Shown here piece by piece: positions 46,370-55,765 of a DNA stretch of 64,000 nt. The first letter of the stretch is position 1. Each line of letters opens with the position of its first letter. A model generated the notes under the pieces. The model saw only the letters and a program-made list of their open reading frames with translations. It did no database searches and was not told the origin of the DNA. Position numbers and translations under genes: made by a program. The stretch comes from Pontixanthobacter aquaemixtae (GTDB lineage Bacteria; Pseudomonadota; Alphaproteobacteria; Sphingomonadales; Sphingomonadaceae): NCBI RefSeq assembly GCF_009827395.1, contig NZ_WTYX01000002.1:620001-684000 (forward strand). Direction: 5' to 3'.

Positions 46370-48517
46370 ATGATCCGTAGAACTTGTATCGCTGGCGCCA
46401 GCGCATTGGCGCTTATCGTCGCCACTCCGGCTTTGGCTGATGACCACGCAGACCCGGCAGAAATGGCCGAAGAAGAAGCCGCCACTCCGACCATGAGTTT
46501 CGGTGAATGGGGTGTCGATCCCGAATTGCTGTCCGAAGACATCGATCCGGGTGACGACTTTTTCGCCTATGCCAACCAGAAATGGCTCGATGCCAACCCG
46601 CTGCCGCCGGAATTCTCACGCTTTGGCGCTTTCACGCTGCTGCGCGAAAAATCGACGTCGGATGTGAAGACGCTGGTCGATGAACTGGTTGCGAAAGATG
46701 CAGCGGATCTGACGGGCGACGAGAAACGCATTGTCGATGCCTATAACGCCTATCTTGATATCGGCGCGATCGACGCCGCCGGTCTTGACCCGGCGAGGCC
46801 TTATCTGAATGAAATTGCACGCGCGACGACGCTTGATGGTCTTGCCAAGCTGTGGAGCACCTCATCCTATCCCGCCCCGGTTGGCGGGTTTGTCAATGTC
46901 GATGCCAAGCAGTCCGATCAATATGCGGCATACCTCTTTACCGGAGGTCTCGGCCTGCCCGACCGCGATTACTACACCGATACCAGCGAAAAAGGCGTCC
47001 AGATCCAGGAAGCTTACAAAGAGTATCTGACCTTCCTGCTGGGTGAGGCCGGATATGCCGATCCTGCTGCTGCTGCTGCTGCGGTCTATGCTTTTGAGGA
47101 CCGTCTTGCGCGCGAAGTAATCTGGGACCGCACGGTCAGCCGCAATCGCGATCTGACCTATAACCCGCTGACGCGCGACGAACTGATTGCGATTGGCGGC
47201 GATTTTCCCATTGCCGACATGCTCCGTCTCACCGGTTTCGATGCCTCCCCCAAATTCATTGTCGGTCCGATGCCGCCGACCGACGAAGAAGTGGAAGAAC
47301 TCGGCCTGACCGACGAGGTTTTGGCCAAAATCGGCACCGGTCTGCCGGGCATGTTCAAAGTGATCGGCGAGACGCCCGTGCCGAATTTGCAGGCGTGGAC
47401 GATCAAGAGCTTCCTCTCCAGCAATGCCAGCGTGCTGCCGAGCCGGTTCGATGAGGCCAATTTCAATTTCTATGGCAAGCTGCTGAGCGGAACGCCCGAA
47501 CAGCGCCCGCGTTGGAAACGCGCGATTTCCGCGACTGAGGGCGCATTGGGTGAACTGGTCGGTAAATCCTATGTCGAGCGCTATTTCCCTCCGGAAAACA
47601 AGGCCGCGATGGATCAGCTGGTTGCCAATCTGCGCACCGCCATGGCGCAGAGCATCGACGAAATCACTTGGATGAGCGATGCCACCAAGGTCGAGGCGCG
47701 CGGCAAGCTCGCGACGTTCGATCCCAAGATCGGCTATCGCGACAATCTCGAGACCTATGATGGTCTGGAAATTTCGGGCAACGACCCGCTCGCCAATTCG
47801 CTCGCCGCCAATGATTGGCAATTCAAAGACAATGTTGCCAAGTTGGGCAAGCCGATTGACCGTACCGAGTGGTTCATGACGCCGCAGACAGTCAATGCAT
47901 ACTACAATTCGACCAAGAACGAGATCGTGTTCCCCGCGGCAATACTTCAGCAGCCATTCTTCGGCATCGGCGCAGATCTGGCGGTCAATTACGGCGCCAT
48001 TGGAGGCGTGATCGGCCACGAGATCGGCCACGGCTTTGACGATCAGGGCTCCAAATCGGACGGCAAGGGAGAGCTGCGCAATTGGTGGACCGATGCCGAC
48101 CGCGAAGCGTTCGATGCGCGCGGCGACAATCTGGCGGCGCAATATGACAAGTTCTGCCCGCTCGATAATGGCGAGACATGCCTCAATGGCCGCCTGACGC
48201 TGGGCGAAAATCTCGGCGATGTGGGCGGGCTCAGCCTGGCTTACCGCGCCTATAAGATTGCAACGGCGGGACAGGATGTGCCGGTGATCGATGGCTTGAC
48301 CGGTGACCAGCGATTCTTCCTTGGCTGGGCGCAAGTCTGGCGCGCGCAAAACCGCGAAGAAAACATTCGCCAGCGTCTCCGCGTTGGGCCGCACAGTATC
48401 GAAACCTATCGCGTCAACGGTGTCGTGCGGCAGATGGATGCATGGTACGAGGCCTTCGGGGTCACCCCTGATCACGCAATGTACATCCCGCCCGAACAGC
48501 GCGTTCGCGTCTGGTAA
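46370..48517 (+). CDS. M13 family (neprilysin-like) metalloendopeptidase
   Basis: A 715-aa exported zinc peptidase with a signal peptide (ALALIVATPALA-DD). The catalytic motifs are GVIGHEIGHGFDDQGSKSDG (HExxH at 550) and LGENLGDVGGLSLAYRAYK (third zinc ligand Glu). VNAYYNSTKNEIVFPAAILQ is also family-typical, and VNGVVRQMDAWYEAFGV with a PPEQRVRVW ending is the usual M13 C-terminus. It likely digests small peptides in the periplasm. GGGAGCAATG precedes the ATG. A short GCT repeat near 47074-47091 encodes an alanine run and seems harmless. Confidence 0.95.
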   Translation: MIRRTCIAGASALALIVATPALADDHADPAEMAEEEAATPTMSFGEWGVDPELLSEDIDPGDDFFAYANQKWLDANPLPPEFSRFGAFTLLREKSTSDVKTLVDELVAKDAADLTGDEKRIVDAYNAYLDIGAIDAAGLDPARPYLNEIARATTLDGLAKLWSTSSYPAPVGGFVNVDAKQSDQYAAYLFTGGLGLPDRDYYTDTSEKGVQIQEAYKEYLTFLLGEAGYADPAAAAAAVYAFEDRLAREVIWDRTVSRNRDLTYNPLTRDELIAIGGDFPIADMLRLTGFDASPKFIVGPMPPTDEEVEELGLTDEVLAKIGTGLPGMFKVIGETPVPNLQAWTIKSFLSSNASVLPSRFDEANFNFYGKLLSGTPEQRPRWKRAISATEGALGELVGKSYVERYFPPENKAAMDQLVANLRTAMAQSIDEITWMSDATKVEARGKLATFDPKIGYRDNLETYDGLEISGNDPLANSLAANDWQFKDNVAKLGKPIDRTEWFMTPQTVNAYYNSTKNEIVFPAAILQQPFFGIGADLAVNYGAIGGVIGHEIGHGFDDQGSKSDGKGELRNWWTDADREAFDARGDNLAAQYDKFCPLDNGETCLNGRLTLGENLGDVGGLSLAYRAYKIATAGQDVPVIDGLTGDQRFFLGWAQVWRAQNREENIRQRLRVGPHSIETYRVNGVVRQMDAWYEAFGVTPDHAMYIPPEQRVRVW

Positions 48518-48600
48518 GCGAGGGTCTCCCCAATGAAAATTGCCATGGGCGGTGCAGGTCGGCTTGACTTGCGCCGCCCTTGCTTCATGGAGCGCTGGCT

Positions 48601-49446
48601 ATGACATTTTTGCAGCTCCTGTTGATCGCAGTGGTACAGGGAATCACCGAATTCCTCCCGATATCCTCATCGGGTCATTTAATCCTGATACCCAGCATGA
48701 CCGATCTGCCGGACCAGGGGCCGTTGATCGACGTGGCGGTGCATGTCGGATCGCTTCTCGCCATCATTGTCTATTTTTTCAAAGATGTAGTGGTGCTCGC
48801 ACGCGGTGGCTTTGCCACTATTGGTATCGGCAAAGCCCCTGCCGAACGGCGCCTGTTCTGGTGGATCGTTTTGGGCACGATCCCGGCGGTGCTGTTTGGC
48901 CTGTCGATCAAGATGGGCGCTTTCAACGGCATAGCGGAAAGCTGGTTCGGCGTTGAAGTGGTTGATGGCGATCTGATGGGATCGATCCGTTTTACCGAGC
49001 TCGTGGCGTTCAATCTGATTGTCTACGGCATCCTGCTGGGCATCGCCGACTGGATCGGCAAAGAGGTGAAAGCGTTCGAGGACATGTCGTGGCGCGACGG
49101 CCTGATTGTCGGCTTGGCGCAAGCTCTGGCGATCATTCCGGGAACCAGCCGGTCGGGTGTTACCATGACCGCGGCCCGCGCGCTGGGATATAGACGGGTC
49201 GAAGCCGCGCGGTTCTCTTTCCTGCTGTCGATCCCAGCGGTTGCGGGCGCCGGGGTGCTGATCGTGCCGGAAATATTCGATGCTGGCGCGACGCTGGCAT
49301 GGGATGCGCTTGTCGCGGGCGTGCTAACCTTTATCGCAGCCTTTGCGACAATGGCATTTCTGATGAACTTCCTGAAGAAAGCATCGATGCTGGTGTTCGT
49401 GGTCTATCGCGTGGCTTTGGGCTGTGCGCTGCTGGTGTTTTTCTGA
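48601..49446 (+). CDS. uppP: Undecaprenyl-diphosphatase
   Basis: A 281-aa polytopic inner-membrane phosphatase (BacA family) that recycles undecaprenyl pyrophosphate to the lipid carrier for cell-wall and glycan synthesis. The two active-site blocks are VVQGITEFLPISSSGHLIL near 11-29 and AIIPGTSRSGVTMTAARALG near 178-197, with the conserved Glu, His and Arg. The start at 48601 follows GGAGCGCTGGCT; an in-frame start at 48580 is less likely. It shares its carrier-recycling role with murA and the glycan ligase in this window. Confidence 0.95.
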   Translation: MTFLQLLLIAVVQGITEFLPISSSGHLILIPSMTDLPDQGPLIDVAVHVGSLLAIIVYFFKDVVVLARGGFATIGIGKAPAERRLFWWIVLGTIPAVLFGLSIKMGAFNGIAESWFGVEVVDGDLMGSIRFTELVAFNLIVYGILLGIADWIGKEVKAFEDMSWRDGLIVGLAQALAIIPGTSRSGVTMTAARALGYRRVEAARFSFLLSIPAVAGAGVLIVPEIFDAGATLAWDALVAGVLTFIAAFATMAFLMNFLKKASMLVFVVYRVALGCALLVFF

Positions 49447-49451
49447 GGCCG

Positions 49452-50390
49452 TTAGACCGGCGCTGCCCCGCTACCCCGACCGCCGCGCAGCAGATATTCC
49501 TGGCTGCCGCGATGCAGCACATTGTCAACATCGATGACCGCTGAATTGGCGTAAGTGAAGGCCGGCGAAAGATTGCGATAGAGCCGGTCGAAATCGCGCT
49601 CCACCGTCTGCCGGTAAAGGTCTTCGAAACTCTCGATCACGAAATAGGTCGGCTGCAAATCGCTGATCACATAGTCCGTCCGCATCACCCGATCGACATT
49701 GAGCATGATCCGGTTGGGGCTGGCGGCCTTGACTGAGAACACCGCCTCGGTCGGGCCGGACAGTATACCCGCGCCGTAAGCGCGCACGTCATCGCCTTCC
49801 AGAATTAGCCCGAACTCCACTGTGTACCAATAGAGCGCGCCGAGCGCTTTCAGGCGGTTATACTTCATCGCTTTCCAGCCAGCTTTGCCATATTCCTGCA
49901 TGTAATCGGCATAGGTCGGGTCGGTCAGCATCGGAACATGGCCGAACACATCGTGGAACACGTCGGGTTCCTGGATGTAATCGAATGTCTCGCGCGTGCG
50001 GATGAAATTGCCCGCCGGGAAACGCCGATTGGCGAGATGCCAGAAGAACACATGGTCGGGGATGAGCATCGGCACAGGGACCACCGACCACCCGGTCAGC
50101 TTGTCCAGTTCCTCGCTGATCCGCGCAAAATCAGGAACGCCGCCGCGCCCCAGATCAAGCTTCTCGGTCCCGCGCATGAAAGCGCTGGCGGCCAGTCCGG
50201 GGAGCACATCCATCTGCCGGTTGAACAAATCATCCCAGATTGCGTCTTGCGCGCTATCATAGACGGCCTGCGCCGGCTCAAGCCAGTCCTCGCCAAGATG
50301 GCCGGGCTTTTTTAACGGTGCGGTAAAGACATCTGCCGGCATTTCGGGCAGCGTGGTAAAATCGCTTTCGGTATCAGTGGCTGTGACCAT
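49452..50390 (-). CDS. phhA: Phenylalanine 4-monooxygenase (pterin dependent)
   Basis: A 312-aa iron- and tetrahydrobiopterin-dependent enzyme converting phenylalanine to tyrosine. The iron ligands are His146 and His151 in PDVFHDVFGHVPML, and Glu192 in YWYTVEFGLI. Other family blocks are LTGWSVVPVPMLIPDHVFF, RRFPAGNFIRTRETFDYIQE and SYFVI-like PTYFVIESFEDL. The start at 50390 (MVTATDTES) is preferred; an ATG at 50408 adds six residues. No pterin carbinolamine dehydratase lies beside it. It is convergent with uppP, five bases apart. Confidence 0.93.
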   Translation of the reverse strand: MVTATDTESDFTTLPEMPADVFTAPLKKPGHLGEDWLEPAQAVYDSAQDAIWDDLFNRQMDVLPGLAASAFMRGTEKLDLGRGGVPDFARISEELDKLTGWSVVPVPMLIPDHVFFWHLANRRFPAGNFIRTRETFDYIQEPDVFHDVFGHVPMLTDPTYADYMQEYGKAGWKAMKYNRLKALGALYWYTVEFGLILEGDDVRAYGAGILSGPTEAVFSVKAASPNRIMLNVDRVMRTDYVISDLQPTYFVIESFEDLYRQTVERDFDRLYRNLSPAFTYANSAVIDVDNVLHRGSQEYLLRGGRGSGAAPV

Positions 50391-50463
50391 AGTTTCTTTT
50401 GATACCATTTTACTGGCCAAAGGGTAAAGGACGAAGGTTAAGTCAGGTTTGGAAGGGGCCGCA

Positions 50464-51243
50464 ATGGGTAAGCTGAAGCGCAAGGAATATGACGATCTGA
50501 TAGAACCGCTGGAGGAAGAGCTGGTCCGCATGGCGCGTTGGGCGCGGCACACCGGTGCGCGGATTTGCGTGATTTTTGAAGGCCGCGACACGGCGGGCAA
50601 AGGCGGTGCCATTCGCGCCGTGGGAGGCCGCCTCAACCCGCGCCAATGCCGGACCGTGGCGCTGTCCAAGCCCAACGAGACCGAAATGACGCAGTGGTAT
50701 TTCCAGCGCTACGTTCAGCATCTGCCCGCGGCTGGCGAAATCGTGCTGTTCGACCGCAGCTGGTACAACCGTGCGGGTGTCGAGAAGGTAATGGGCTTCA
50801 CCGACGACGCCAAAGTCCGGCAGTTTCTCGAAGAAGCGCCCAAGTTTGAAAAGATGCTGACCGATGATGGCATCTTGCTGTTCAAATATTGGCTCACCAC
50901 CGATCAGGTCAATCAAGAGGAACGGCTGCGCGAACGGCTTGAAGACCCACTCAAGCGCTGGAAACTCTCCCCCATCGATCTGGCTGCGCGCGAAAAATAT
51001 GAAGCTTACACAGAGGCGCGCGAGGCGATGCTGAAAGCGACCCACACGGATCATGCGCCATGGACCCTGATCGATTTCAACGACCAGAAACGCGGCCGTT
51101 TGACATTGGTGCGCGATTTGCTTGACCGGCTACCCGATACGCATGTCGAGCCGCCCGAGCTGGACTTCCCCGCGTTGGGGCATGATCCCATTGCGGAAAG
51201 TTACACAGTGCTGAAACCGATCGCCGGTTTTCCTGTCGACTAG
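50464..51243 (+). CDS. ppk2: Polyphosphate kinase 2 family protein
   Basis: A 259-aa PPK2-type kinase using polyphosphate to phosphorylate nucleotides. The Walker A-like loop is FEGRDTAGKGGAIRAV near 38, Walker B is EIVLFDRSWYNRAGVE near 95-110, and the lid region has RERLEDPLKRWKLSPIDLAA. Single-domain PPK2s of this size act on nucleoside mono- or diphosphates; which one cannot be told here. GGAAGGGG precedes the ATG. Its TAG stop overlaps the stop of the convergent hydratase gene (shared CTAG). Confidence 0.93.
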   Translation: MGKLKRKEYDDLIEPLEEELVRMARWARHTGARICVIFEGRDTAGKGGAIRAVGGRLNPRQCRTVALSKPNETEMTQWYFQRYVQHLPAAGEIVLFDRSWYNRAGVEKVMGFTDDAKVRQFLEEAPKFEKMLTDDGILLFKYWLTTDQVNQEERLRERLEDPLKRWKLSPIDLAAREKYEAYTEAREAMLKATHTDHAPWTLIDFNDQKRGRLTLVRDLLDRLPDTHVEPPELDFPALGHDPIAESYTVLKPIAGFPVD

Positions 51244-52094
51244 GCCAGCGTCGCGCTGGCTTTCAGCGTTTGCCGGCCATCATCGGCAAAGGCGCCCAAT
51301 TCGATTCTGTCGCCGCTCTGCCGCATTGCGATATTGAGCGGTTCTCCGGCAATTGCCGGGCTGACCGCGCGGAATTCGAATGTCGCCAGCGCATTGTGTC
51401 CATGCGTATCGGCAATCAGCTGCATCAGCCGCGAAGCGATCAACGGGCCATGCACGACTAGACCGCGATAGCGTTCGACATCGCGTGCATAGGGCAAATC
51501 ATAATGGATCCGGTGTGTGTTGAAAGTCAGCGCGGAAAAACGGAACAGCAGCCTGGGATCGGGAACGAAGGTAGAGCTGGCATCCCACTCGTCATGATCG
51601 AAAGTGGAAGGGCCCGGTTCGGGCGGAGTAAGCGGGGTATCGCCCGGTGCTGCTTCACGATAGACCAGCGTTTGTATCTCGCGGATCGCCTCGGCCCCGT
51701 CTGCGGTCCACAGATGCATCAGCTCCAGAAAAGCCAGCTTGCCGGTGCTGCCTTCCTTCTCGGCAATCGATTGAACACTTGTCGTCCGCTCGACACGCTG
51801 CGCTGACTGGAGCGGGGCGACAAAGGTGATCGAGCTGGACGCCCACATCCGGCGCGGCAACGGGACGGGCGGAAATATGCCCGCGCCATCATTGTCCCGC
51901 CGGGGGTGGCCGTCTTCACCCAAATTGGCAGTCGGTGCCTCGGGCGTGCACAAACAGAAATGCAGCCCGTTCGGCAGCGTCGCCCCGGACGGCTTTTTCT
52001 GGTCAAATGTCGCCAGCCAGCGCTTTACCAAGGCGCTGTCGATCAGGTCGGTTTGTGTTTCTGAGCGCCCGACCCAATCAGACCAATCGCCCAT
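51240..52094 (-). CDS. FAS1-like / mesaconyl-C4-CoA-hydratase-like dehydratase
   Basis: A 284-aa two-part hotdog protein. It opens MGDWSDWVGRSETQTDLID. The N-terminal half is FAS1-dehydratase-like (LPNGLHFCLCTPEAPTANLG, then PLPRRMWASSSITFVAPLQ). The C-terminal half has FRFSALTFNTHRIHYDLPYA with VHGPLIASRLMQL, the typical NTHRIHYD hydratase motif. It resembles itaconyl/mesaconyl-C4-CoA hydratases. It is the last gene of the CoA operon, and its ATG overlaps the thiolase stop (TGATG). It probably hydrates the enoyl-CoA made by the acyl-CoA dehydrogenase. Confidence 0.88.
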   Translation of the reverse strand: MGDWSDWVGRSETQTDLIDSALVKRWLATFDQKKPSGATLPNGLHFCLCTPEAPTANLGEDGHPRRDNDGAGIFPPVPLPRRMWASSSITFVAPLQSAQRVERTTSVQSIAEKEGSTGKLAFLELMHLWTADGAEAIREIQTLVYREAAPGDTPLTPPEPGPSTFDHDEWDASSTFVPDPRLLFRFSALTFNTHRIHYDLPYARDVERYRGLVVHGPLIASRLMQLIADTHGHNALATFEFRAVSPAIAGEPLNIAMRQSGDRIELGAFADDGRQTLKASATLA

Positions 52095-53326
52095 CAGGCC
52101 GCGCGCTCGAACAATGCGGCAATCCCTTGCCCGCCGCCGATGCACATTGTCTCCAGCCCGAAGCGCGCTTCGCGGCGATGCATTTCATAAGCCATGTCGG
52201 CCAGAATACGCCCGCCGGTCGCGCCTATCGGATGGCCGAGCGAAATGCCCGATCCGTTGACGTTGACGATATCGCGGCGGCTGTCGTCCTCGCTCCAGCC
52301 CCAGCCTTTGAGCACCGCCAATGCTTGCGGTGCGAAAGCCTCGTTCAGTTCAACCAGATCGACATCGTCCCAACCTTTGCCCGTTCGCGCGAACAGCCGT
52401 TCCACCGCAGGCACCGGCCCGATCCCCATTCGCGCCGGATCGCAGCCTGCCGCCGCCCACCCTTCGAACCACAACATCGGGGTCAGGCCCAACTCTTCGA
52501 CCTTGTCTTCCGCGACAACAAGGCAGGCCGCCGCCGCATCATTTTGCTGGCTGGCATTGCCGGCGGTTACCACAGCGTCGGGATTGGTTTTGCTTTCGAG
52601 TGCGCGCAAAGCGCCGAGCGATTCCATCGTTGCATCCGCGCGGTATCCTTCATCTTTGGCGAAACGCACCGGATCGCCGCGCCGCTGCGGAACATCGACC
52701 GGCACCAGTTGCGCATCGAACTTGCCCGCTTCCCAAGCCGCAGCCGCATTTTGGTGGCTGCGCACCGCGAAAGCATCGGATTGTTCACGGGTAATCGCGT
52801 AATCCTTGGCGAGATTTTCTGCGGTTTCGATCATTCCGGTGATCACACCAAAGCGTTCGATTGGCTGGCTCATAAGCCGCCCGCGCGTCAGCCGGTCCCA
52901 CAGTACCATGTCCCCCATCCGCGCGCCGCCGCGCGCCTTGGTGGTATAATGTTCGACATTGGACATGCTCTCCACCCCGCCCGCGACCACGCAATCGGCC
53001 GCGCCGGTTTGCACCATCATGGCCGCGTTGACGATTGCCTGCAGGCCTGACCCGCAGCGCCGGTCGACTTGATAGCCGGGGACTTCGAGCGGCAAATCCG
53101 CTGCGAGCCAGCTCCAATGCCCGATACAGGGCGCTTCACCGCTGCCGTAACCCTGGCTGAAGATCACATCATCGACGCGCTCGGGATCGAGCTTGCTGCG
53201 CTCGATCAGCGCTTTCAGAATGATCGCGCCCAGCGGCCCGGCTTCGAGCGGCGCGAGTGTGCCGCCAAATTTCCCGACCGGGGTACGCAGGGGCGTGCAA
53301 ATGGCAACGCGGCGAAGCTGGGTCAT
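52094..53326 (-). CDS. Acetyl-CoA C-acyltransferase (thiolase)
   Basis: A 410-aa degradative-type thiolase. The nucleophile cysteine is in YQVDRRCGSGLQAIVNAA near 90. NEAFAPQALAVLKGWG, GISLGHPIGATGGRILADMA and ETMCIGGGQGIAALFERAA complete the site. It is distinct from the thiolase at 41060, which has GHPYGMTG instead. It sits three bases after the CoA-transferase gene and overlaps the hydratase by one base. The presumed task is cleaving a 3-ketoacyl-CoA to acetyl- or propionyl-CoA as the last step of this operon's pathway. Confidence 0.93.
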   Translation of the reverse strand: MTQLRRVAICTPLRTPVGKFGGTLAPLEAGPLGAIILKALIERSKLDPERVDDVIFSQGYGSGEAPCIGHWSWLAADLPLEVPGYQVDRRCGSGLQAIVNAAMMVQTGAADCVVAGGVESMSNVEHYTTKARGGARMGDMVLWDRLTRGRLMSQPIERFGVITGMIETAENLAKDYAITREQSDAFAVRSHQNAAAAWEAGKFDAQLVPVDVPQRRGDPVRFAKDEGYRADATMESLGALRALESKTNPDAVVTAGNASQQNDAAAACLVVAEDKVEELGLTPMLWFEGWAAAGCDPARMGIGPVPAVERLFARTGKGWDDVDLVELNEAFAPQALAVLKGWGWSEDDSRRDIVNVNGSGISLGHPIGATGGRILADMAYEMHRREARFGLETMCIGGGQGIAALFERAA

Positions 53327-53329
53327 ATT

Positions 53330-54556
53330 CTATTCCTTATCGCTCAAAGCTACTGTGCCGGCGTCGACCAGTTTCCCGATCGCGCCCGAACTCAGGCCCA
53401 ATCGTTCGGCAAGCACTTCCTCGCTGTGCTGCCCGAGATAGGGTGCGGGCGCCGGTTCCCCGGCTTCCTGCTGGGGGATATTGGCGAAACTGCGCGGCGC
53501 CGGATATTCAAAACCGCTGGGGTTGTTGGCTGTCCGCGTGAATAGCGGGTTTTCGTCTATCAGTACCGGATCATTGGCCGCTTCATGCGCGGTGCGGTAA
53601 CGTTCGAATGTCGTTCCCGCCGCGGACAGGCGCTGCTCCAGATCGTGATAATCCATCGTGCCTGCAACCGATTGGAACAGATCGAACAGCGCCTTGCGAT
53701 GTTCGAAACGCGGACGGTCCCCGGCGGAAAAATCGGCGCCGACTTCGGCCTCAAGCGCGGCTATGCGTTCGGCAATTCCGAATGCTTCGACCAGCCCGGT
53801 CCATTGCTTGGGCGTCAGCGCAGCAACCATGAAGCGCTTCCCGTCGCGGCTTTTGAAATCGCGCCCGAATGCGCCCCAGATGGCGTTGCCCAACCGCTCG
53901 CGGTCACCGCCGCGAAAAAGCATTTCGGCCATTGTGCCGCTATTGGCAAAAGTGCCGATTGCCACATCGCCCAATGGTACGCGCAATTCGGCGCCTTTGC
54001 CGGTTGCGCTTCGATGATGGATGGCGGCCATCATCGCGAAGGCGCAATAGGCGCCGGTAATGAAATCCCATGCGGGCATAACCTGGTTGACCGGCGGCGC
54101 GGTGGCCATGTCCCATTCTTCCGGCCCGCACATCAGCGGATATCCGCTGGCAGCGTTGACGGTGAAATCCATCGCCTGCCTGCCATCGTGCCAGCCCATG
54201 ATCCGAAGGCTGATCATATCGTCGCGGTCTTGAGCGACGGCAGCATGGCTCAGAAAGCTTTGCTCGGGCAGATTGGTGATCAGCTGGCCGGTCGTGTTGG
54301 CCAGTTCCACGCATAATTCGCGCCCTTCGCCGCTGCGCAAATCCAACGCCACGCTCTTCTTTGCGCGGTTGAGATTTTCCCAGCTGAGCGAACGGCCTTC
54401 CTTGGTCAGCATATAGCGGTCGTAATCGAGCCCGCCGGTCTTGTGATCGACGCGGATGACTTCCGCGCCCATTTGCGCGCAATAAAGGCCCGCAGTGGGC
54501 GAGGCGACAAAGCTGGAGACTTCGATGATCGAAAGGTCGTTCAGCAATTGGTACAT
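53330..54556 (-). CDS. CaiB/BaiF family III CoA-transferase
   Basis: A 408-aa enzyme that moves CoA between organic acids. The family block is FVASPTAGLYCAQMGAEVIR with VDHKTGGLDYDRYM. Further features are LNRAKKSVALDL and the likely catalytic Asp in PAWDFITGAYCAFAMMAAI, aligning with Asp169 of formyl-CoA transferase. The C-terminus RTANNPSGFEYPAPRSFANI and GEVLAERLGLS-like text (EEVLAERLGL) are usual. It overlaps the acyl-CoA dehydrogenase stop by one base. It may activate the acid substrate of the pathway without ATP, in place of a ligase. Confidence 0.92.
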   Translation of the reverse strand: MYQLLNDLSIIEVSSFVASPTAGLYCAQMGAEVIRVDHKTGGLDYDRYMLTKEGRSLSWENLNRAKKSVALDLRSGEGRELCVELANTTGQLITNLPEQSFLSHAAVAQDRDDMISLRIMGWHDGRQAMDFTVNAASGYPLMCGPEEWDMATAPPVNQVMPAWDFITGAYCAFAMMAAIHHRSATGKGAELRVPLGDVAIGTFANSGTMAEMLFRGGDRERLGNAIWGAFGRDFKSRDGKRFMVAALTPKQWTGLVEAFGIAERIAALEAEVGADFSAGDRPRFEHRKALFDLFQSVAGTMDYHDLEQRLSAAGTTFERYRTAHEAANDPVLIDENPLFTRTANNPSGFEYPAPRSFANIPQQEAGEPAPAPYLGQHSEEVLAERLGLSSGAIGKLVDAGTVALSDKE

Positions 54557-55728
54557 CAGGCAGGGATCCCCGCAGAAAATTCGCGCAGCATGTTTTTCGC
54601 GATGACCAATTGCAGGATCTGCGTGGTGCCTTCGTAAATCGTGTAGATCCGGCTGTCGCGATAGAAACGTTCGGCTTCATATTCGGCCAGATAGCCCGCG
54701 CCGCCATGGATCTGGACGCAGCGATCCGCCACGCGGTTGCACATTTCCGAAGCGAACATCTTGGCGCTTGCGGCTTCGATAATCGCTTTGCCTTCATTTG
54801 CCTTTGCCGCGGCATCGCGCAGCATGCATTCGGCCGCATAGAGTTCCGCCTGGCTGTCGGCGAGCATGGCCTGGATCAATTGGAACTGGCTGATCGGTTC
54901 GCCAAAGGCCTTGCGCTCGGTCGCATATTTGATCGCTGTATCGAGAATCCGCCGGGCATAGCCGCAGCTCGCCGCGGCAACTGACAAGCGTCCATTATCA
55001 AGGCTTTGCATGGCGGTGGCGAAGCCTTTGCCTTCTTCGCCGCCGAGCAGGGCATTGCCCGGGATTTTCACTTCGTCGAGATAGATGTCGGAAATCTGGC
55101 TGCCGAACTGGCCCATTTTCTTGTCGGCTTTGCCAACGCTTACGCCGTCGGTGTCCATCGGCACCAGAAATGCGCTGACATGCGCGTTTCTCGGCAAGGC
55201 CTCGTCATTGGTGCGCGCCATGATCAGCGCCAGCTTGGCCTGCGGCGCGTTGGTAATATAGCGTTTGCTGCCATTGAGGATGTAACCATTGCCATCGCGC
55301 TTGGCGGTGGTCGCCATAGCTGCGCTGTCCGATCCCGATCCGGGTTCGGTGAGGCCAAAACAGGCAATCTCACCCGCGGCGATGCGGGGCAACCATTCGT
55401 TCTTTTGCTCGTCAGTCCCCGATTTGGTCAGAGCCGAGCAGACCATGCCGAGATTGATCGATGCGATCGAGCGGAACGCGGGCATCGCATAGCCGAGCAC
55501 GCGGATCGTTTCGATATATTGCGGGACATTCATTCCCGAACCGCCAAATTCTTCGGGTGTGGTCAAGCCGAAAAGCCCCATTTCGCGCATTTCATCGACC
55601 AGCGGCTCGGGAATGGAGTCATTGGCAAGGACTTCCTCTTCCGCGGGGATCAGCCGCTCGCGGACATAGCGTTCGAGCTGCTCGATAAATTGCGTGAATA
55701 CTTCTGGGTCCATTCCCGAATTGGCCAT
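54556..55728 (-). CDS. Acyl-CoA dehydrogenase
   Basis: A 390-aa FAD-dependent flavoprotein that introduces the alpha-beta double bond. Conserved blocks are GLFGLTTPEEFGGSGMNVPQ, CFGLTEPGSGSDSAAMATTA, GNGYILNGSKRYITNAPQA and YATERKAFGEPISQFQLIQA. The C-terminus has QIHGGAGYLAEYEAERFYRD and RIYTIYEGTTQILQLVIAKN, with the likely base Glu in YEGT. The start at 55728 has AAGGATG upstream. It is the first enzyme of the four-gene CoA operon and begins 37 bases after a small lipoprotein gene on the same strand. Confidence 0.94.
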   Translation of the reverse strand: MANSGMDPEVFTQFIEQLERYVRERLIPAEEEVLANDSIPEPLVDEMREMGLFGLTTPEEFGGSGMNVPQYIETIRVLGYAMPAFRSIASINLGMVCSALTKSGTDEQKNEWLPRIAAGEIACFGLTEPGSGSDSAAMATTAKRDGNGYILNGSKRYITNAPQAKLALIMARTNDEALPRNAHVSAFLVPMDTDGVSVGKADKKMGQFGSQISDIYLDEVKIPGNALLGGEEGKGFATAMQSLDNGRLSVAAASCGYARRILDTAIKYATERKAFGEPISQFQLIQAMLADSQAELYAAECMLRDAAAKANEGKAIIEAASAKMFASEMCNRVADRCVQIHGGAGYLAEYEAERFYRDSRIYTIYEGTTQILQLVIAKNMLREFSAGIPA

Positions 55729-55765
55729 TCGATCATCCTTTTTGGCGCTTAGACGTAATGTGTGA

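Noticed and set aside
47074-47091. Tandem GCT/CTG repeat in the M13 peptidase gene
   Set aside because: It is in frame and encodes an alanine run; a triplet repeat cannot phase-switch the gene and probably reflects a flexible loop.
46862-48475. 537-codon frame antisense to the M13 peptidase
   Set aside because: It overlaps a gene with an intact HExxH and signal peptide; no independent coding evidence.
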